Assembly: GCA_902771725.1 (NCBI GenBank)
Contig: CACXXT010000051.1
Location: 1 to 35,852 of the forward strand
Length of the DNA stretch: 35,852 bases
Direction of reading: 5' to 3'
Origin: an uncultured Bacteroidales bacterium
Lineage (GTDB): Bacteria > Bacteroidota > Bacteroidia > Bacteroidales > Bacteroidaceae
The notes below the pieces were generated by a model. It was not told where the DNA came from. It saw nothing but the letters and a program-made list of their open reading frames with translations, and did no database searches. Shown piece after piece: positions 32,363 through 35,852 of the stretch. A program made the position numbers and the translations under genes. Position 1 is the stretch's first letter, and each line of letters starts with the position of its first letter.

Positions 32363-33817
32363 ATGAATAAGCTTTTCATTGGACGCGAGAAAGAACAGCA
32401 GCAGTTAAAGGAATACCTCAACTCTGGGCAGTCTGAATTCATTGCTGTGTATGGACGAAGGCGCGTTGGCAAGACGTTCCTCATACAGAAAGTCATCGGC
32501 AGTGATTATGCTTTTTATGTGTCTGGTATGGACAACGTTTCGATGCGCATTCAGTTGAAGAACTTTATGCAGGGCATCAGGAAAAGCAATCCCGACGTTC
32601 CTCTTGCCAAGACATGGCTTGATGCATTCATGGCACTTGAAAGTTTTTTGGAATCTTTACCCGAGGGAAAGAAGATTGTCTTTATTGACGAAATGCCCTG
32701 GATGGACACGCCACGTTCTAATTTCATCAGCGGCCTGGAGCATTTCTGGAATTCGTGGGCATCATGGCGCGATGACATCAAGCTGATAGTTTGTGGCAGT
32801 GCAACGTCATGGATTATCAACAACCTGATCAAGAATAGAGGTGGCCTTCACAACCGTGTTACTCACAAGATTCCGCTGAAGCCATTTACGCTGAAAGAGT
32901 GCCAGACGTATTTTGATGCACGGGGATTCCGCCTGTCAACAAAGCAGATAGCCGAGTGCTATATGGTTCTTGGCGGTGTACCATTCTATCTGTCGAAAAT
33001 GAATAAGGGCGAAGGAGTGGCACAGAACATTGACAGACTTGTCTTTGCAGAGGATGGCGAACTGCATGATGAGTTCCAAAGTCTGTACAACTCGCTGTAT
33101 AAGAATGCCGCCAACCACATAAAGATTGTTACAGCATTGGCAACCAAAGGGAAGGGATTGACCAGACAGGAAGTACTTGAAAAGACCAAGCTCGCCGATA
33201 ATGGCAAGTTCTCAATGATGCTTGAAGAGTTGGAGAGTTGCGGGTTTATCCGCAGTTATGAACCTTTCATCATGACAAACGGGAAGCAGATGAATCAAAA
33301 CTCCGGGGAAAGAAAAAGCACAGATACACTATACCAGCTTGTAGATTCTTTCACCCTGTTCTACTTTCATGTCATGAAGAAAGCAGATGCCCACGATGCC
33401 AATTATTGGTCAAACAACCAAAACTCTCATGTTTACAGCACATGGAGTGGGCTATCGTTCGAGATGCTGTGCTTGAACCATGTGGAGCAAATCAAGAAGG
33501 CACTGGGAATATCCGGCATAACAGCCAATGTCTTTTCGTGGTTTGGCAAAGGAGAACAGCGTTCTGCACAGATAGACATGCTCATAGACCGTGCAGACAG
33601 GACTATCAATATCTGTGAAATGAAGTTCTGGAACAGGCCATACACCATGACCGCCAATGACGAGGAGGACATAGAGCGCAAGGTCTCAACATTCATCGAG
33701 ACAACGAACACCGACAAGAATGTCATTGTGACCATGATAACGACCAAAGGCATTGAAAGGAATGAGCATTCTGAATGCATCCAGCGAGAACTAACCTTAG
33801 ACGACTTGTTTTGCTGA
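32363..33817 (+). CDS. ATP-binding protein of the archaeal-type ATPase/DUF234 family
   Basis: The 484-residue protein starts FIGREKEQQQLKEYL, then Walker A GRRRVGKT (31-38), Walker B IVFIDEMPWMD (about 108-118), a sensor 1-like LIVCGSATSWIINNLI, a winged-helix-like middle (LTRQEVLEKTKLADNGKFSMMLEELESCGFI) and a C-terminal DUF234 segment with AQIDMLIDR (about 403) and ICEMKFW (about 417-423), which fits a PD-(D/E)xK nuclease core. Many copies occur in Bacteroidetes genomes; their role is unclear, and links to mobile DNA or toxin-antitoxin-like systems have been suggested. Its lower GC content and its position between repeat fields differ from the housekeeping genes and suggest a recently acquired or mobile segment. 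It is single-gene with its own promoter. Confidence 0.88.
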   Translation: MNKLFIGREKEQQQLKEYLNSGQSEFIAVYGRRRVGKTFLIQKVIGSDYAFYVSGMDNVSMRIQLKNFMQGIRKSNPDVPLAKTWLDAFMALESFLESLPEGKKIVFIDEMPWMDTPRSNFISGLEHFWNSWASWRDDIKLIVCGSATSWIINNLIKNRGGLHNRVTHKIPLKPFTLKECQTYFDARGFRLSTKQIAECYMVLGGVPFYLSKMNKGEGVAQNIDRLVFAEDGELHDEFQSLYNSLYKNAANHIKIVTALATKGKGLTRQEVLEKTKLADNGKFSMMLEELESCGFIRSYEPFIMTNGKQMNQNSGERKSTDTLYQLVDSFTLFYFHVMKKADAHDANYWSNNQNSHVYSTWSGLSFEMLCLNHVEQIKKALGISGITANVFSWFGKGEQRSAQIDMLIDRADRTINICEMKFWNRPYTMTANDEEDIERKVSTFIETTNTDKNVIVTMITTKGIERNEHSECIQRELTLDDLFC

Positions 33818-33900
33818 CGACTAAAAGTTTCTAATGGTCAAAAACTACGTTAAACTGACGAAAGAAAACGGTATTTCCATGTGGGAAAACCAGACTTTAT

Positions 33901-34470
33901 AAATATTGTCTCTTGACGCTCGACCTTGGTCGCTCCATACTTGAAGCGCTCGACCTCTGGTCGCTTCGACACCTCGAAGCGCTCGAGCTTGCTCGCTCAT
34001 TCGAACGAAGTGAGTCTTGAGCGCTCGACCTATGGTCGCTTCTTCGAGCGTCAGCGAGTCTGAAGAACTCTTAACCTTTTAAACTTTTAAACTTTTGCGC
34101 TCGAGCTTGCTCGCTCATTCGAACGAAGTGAGTCTTGAGAACTTTCAACTCTAAACTACTCTAAACTCTAAACTTTACACTCTATACTTAGGAACTACTC
34201 TACACTCTCAACTCTACACTCTAAACTAAAAAGAGCACTCTCCACTCTACGCTCGAGCTTGCTCGCTTGACCCTTCAAGCGCTCGACCTCTGGTCGCTTC
34301 TTCGAGCGTCAGCGAGTCTGAAGAACTCTAAACTATACAACTACTCTACGCTCGAGCTTGCGACGCTTCACACTTGAAGAACTCTCCACTCAAAGAGCTC
34401 TCAACTATCGAGCGCAGCTCGCACTGCCTCTAAACACTACACTCTAAACTCTAAACTAATAAGAGTCTCT
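33901..34470. repeat. Large mini-hairpin repeat field between the ATPase and upxY-like genes
   Basis: The 910-bp gap 33818-34727 has no gene. This part is a mosaic of short perfect hairpins: CGACC/GGTCG with loops TT, TCT or TAT (33921, 33951, 34026), CGAGC-TT-GCTCG (33984, 34102, 34254), CTCATTCG-AA-CGAAGTGAG with a bulge (33996, 34114), CGCTTGA-CCCT-TCAAGCG (34264) and CGAGC-GCA-GCTCG (34409). Between them lie CTCTAAACT-type tracts and CAGCGAGTCTGAAGAACTCT motifs. Confidence 0.9.
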
Positions 34471-34539
34471 CAACTTTATCAAAATCCTCGATTTTCGACA
34501 AAAAAGGACCAAATTAACCCCTGTTTAAGTTTATTTAAC

Positions 34540-34548
34540 GGGGGGGGG
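34540..34548 (+). repeat. G9 homopolymer just upstream of the upxY-like promoter
   Basis: Nine Gs end 23 bp before the -7 element at 34572, that is, against the place where a -33 box would be. Such tracts are prone to slippage, so promoter spacing or strength could vary. Confidence 0.85.
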
Positions 34549-34571
34549 TAAATTATTGTTAATTTTCTCCG

Positions 34572-34579
34572 TACTTTTG
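34572..34579 (+). promoter_or_regulatory. -7 element of the upxY-like gene
   Basis: TACTTTTG matches TAnnTTTG. No standard -33 box is seen; the expected place adjoins the G9 tract. A 148-nt leader to the ATG includes a CCGT/ACGG hairpin (about 34658-34680). Confidence 0.65.
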
Positions 34580-34727
34580 TGCGCTTTTAGAAAGGTACTT
34601 GCTCTGCATCCCCTATTTTCAAGCGCAGAAAGCGGGTGGGCATGACCATCTATTAGCACCGTTTGTTTACTAATGGACGGTTGACATATTCATAAGCCGA
34701 TACGCCACATAGCAAGACAGCTAAATA

Positions 34728-35444
34728 ATGTGTCCTTCAACATCTGGCCCCACACAGTCCCCTGCCAAGGCCAAACAGACCGAGATCGTTAACCCGAGTA
34801 TTAACCCAAGCGAGCCCCGCCCGACAGCGACAGTTGACCTAACTGACGAGGCCGGAGGCGTAGCGAAGAGTGAAAACGGTGAATCTCAAAAGTCTGAAAA
34901 TCAGCGTCTTTGGCATGTGGTTTATGTGTCTCCACGTTCGGAGAAGAAAGTCTGTAAAGAACTGCTGGATGCCCATCATGAGGCATACATCGCCACACGT
35001 TGGGAAGTCCACAAATGGCGCAATGGACAACGCAAGAAAATTGAGATGATGATGATCCACGGCGTGGTCTTCGTGAAGATTACCCATTCAGAAACCGAAG
35101 ATATCCGCAAGTTCCCCCTCGTCTATTCCTTCATGATGGACCCGGCCCGGAAGAACTCCAAGGAGTATGTCAGGTCCTTTGCCATCATCCCCGATGCCGA
35201 GATGCGTCTGCTGAAAGCCATGCTCGGTCAGCAGGACTACGATGTCGACTTCGCCACCCAGTTCTCTGTCGGCGAACACGTCCGCATCGCCGGTTTCGAT
35301 GAATACGACGACACAGCCCAGATCGTAAAACTCCCCAAGGATCGCTCCACCTACGTCGGTGTCCGCGTCAGTTTCCTCGGCTGCGCCTATATGAAAGTCC
35401 CCGCCGCCCGCATCATCAAAATCCAGTCAGCGCCACAAAACTGA
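34728..35444 (+). CDS. NusG-like transcription antiterminator (UpxY family)
   Basis: UpxY proteins are NusG paralogs that let RNA polymerase read through the long leader of capsular polysaccharide operons in Bacteroidales. The 238-residue protein has an N-terminal extension (1-59, rich in Ser/Pro/Glu), then the NGN domain (about 61-160: LWHVVYVSPRSEKKVCKELLDAHHEAYIATRW, IHGVVFVKI, FPLVYSFMMDPA), and a KOW-like C-terminus (about 178-235: FSVGEHVRIAGFDEYDDTAQIV, YVGVRVSFLGCAYMKVPA). The core length is normal, but the extension is unusual for the family. No polysaccharide genes follow in the remaining 408 bp, which are repeat-rich, so its operon, if any, lies beyond the window. The general NusG is expected elsewhere. 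Confidence 0.85.
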   Translation: MCPSTSGPTQSPAKAKQTEIVNPSINPSEPRPTATVDLTDEAGGVAKSENGESQKSENQRLWHVVYVSPRSEKKVCKELLDAHHEAYIATRWEVHKWRNGQRKKIEMMMIHGVVFVKITHSETEDIRKFPLVYSFMMDPARKNSKEYVRSFAIIPDAEMRLLKAMLGQQDYDVDFATQFSVGEHVRIAGFDEYDDTAQIVKLPKDRSTYVGVRVSFLGCAYMKVPAARIIKIQSAPQN

Positions 35445-35852
35445 CGTCCTAAGCGACCGAAGATGAAATCCTCTTCTGAGGGCGGAGGACAGAGCAATAT
35501 CATCAAATTCATGTCTCGCATTCATGAACTCATTCATGTCTCGCATTCGTGTTAAAAGATAGCACCTCTGTTATTGATTAAGACAAAAACATAAAAAACA
35601 CCAGTCTGACGGGTTGGCTCTTCGAGCCTTTGTGATGTCTTGCCGATTTTCCTTGTGAGAGCAAGCTCTCCCAGATAAAATCTTCGCCACATCGCAACCT
35701 TTCAGGTTTACCCGTCATTCTGGCAAAAACACCATTCGCTACGCTCATTGAAAAACACATGTCCTATTGCTAACTTCTAATGTGAATTGGTAATTCTATT
35801 ATTGGTTACAATCCGCAGGCTGTTTTTGAGTTCGAAGAACGTTGTTTTTTCT
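35445..35852. repeat. Repeat-rich 3' end of the window
   Basis: No gene is visible in these 408 bp. The stretch has a direct repeat of ATTCATGTCTCGCATTC (about 35507 and 35532), mini-hairpins GGCTC-TTC-GAGCC and GAGAGC-AA-GCTCTC, and two segments shared with the region after the tRNA cluster: 35573-35595 equals 31654-31676 (23 bp, starting ATTGATTAAGACAAAAACAT), and 35749-35769 matches 31744-31764 with one mismatch. Confidence 0.8.

Noticed and set aside
31600..35852. Insertion sequence or integrative element
   Set aside because: No transposase or integrase is encoded between the shared repeats; kept only as a tentative finding.

Overview
The window looks like a chromosomal segment of a Bacteroidales bacterium, most likely Prevotellaceae. 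Genes are preceded by the Bacteroidetes promoter pattern (TTTG or CTTG, about 20 bp, then TAnnTTTG). A bamD / Bacteroidetes omega subunit / DUF4293 cluster, an acyl-ACP thioesterase beside ilvN, a PorT-like barrel and an UpxY-type antiterminator are all typical of that phylum. Coding regions are fairly GC-rich, while several intergenic stretches are dominated by short palindromes and simple repeats.

Layout. (1) 1-5632, minus strand: a sialic acid operon (nanA, a mutarotase/kelch plus Na+/solute symporter fusion, an N-acylglucosamine 2-epimerase) followed by the start of queF. (2) 5742-7322, plus strand: a divergent queuosine module with a class I preQ1 riboswitch, the precursor transporter yhhQ and queC, ending in a terminator. 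(3) 7377-12471, plus: ilvB alone, a secreted GH31 glycosidase, and a membrane-anchored winged-helix regulator preceded by a perfect palindrome. (4) 12458-15894, minus: a periplasmic-binding-like protein, a PorT-like barrel, ilvN and an acyl-ACP thioesterase. The ilvN/thioesterase gap is built of 48-bp palindromic tandem repeats. (5) 16077-26216, plus: the most interesting part, a six-gene phospho-signalling cassette. It holds a zinc-ribbon coiled-coil protein, a Ser/Thr kinase with seven T-[IL]-R-P motifs in its N-terminal tail, a multispanning membrane protein overlapping the kinase, a zinc-ribbon protein with four AAA+ domains of CbxX/CfqX type, a zinc-ribbon FHA protein and a PP2C phosphatase. 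(6) 26293-30571: DUF4293, rpoZ, bamD (minus) and divergent uvrB (plus). (7) 30661-31522: tRNA genes Val, Arg, Tyr, Gly and Asp. (8) 31523-35852: repeat-rich DNA carrying a DUF234-type ATPase and an upxY-like antiterminator with a G9 tract just upstream of its promoter.

How they fit together. The nan genes would import and convert N-acetylneuraminate to ManNAc plus pyruvate and then to GlcNAc; no sialidase or amino-sugar kinase is in view. YhhQ, QueC and QueF supply preQ0/preQ1 for tRNA queuosine, with the transporter under preQ1 control. In the signalling cassette the kinase and PP2C would set a phospho-Thr state read by the FHA protein, with the AAA+ protein as a likely remodelling output and the membrane protein as a possible sensor. 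I see no T6SS, T7SS, vWA/TerD or toxin genes beside it, so its output is unknown. All functional calls come from reading motifs by eye; no database search was run.
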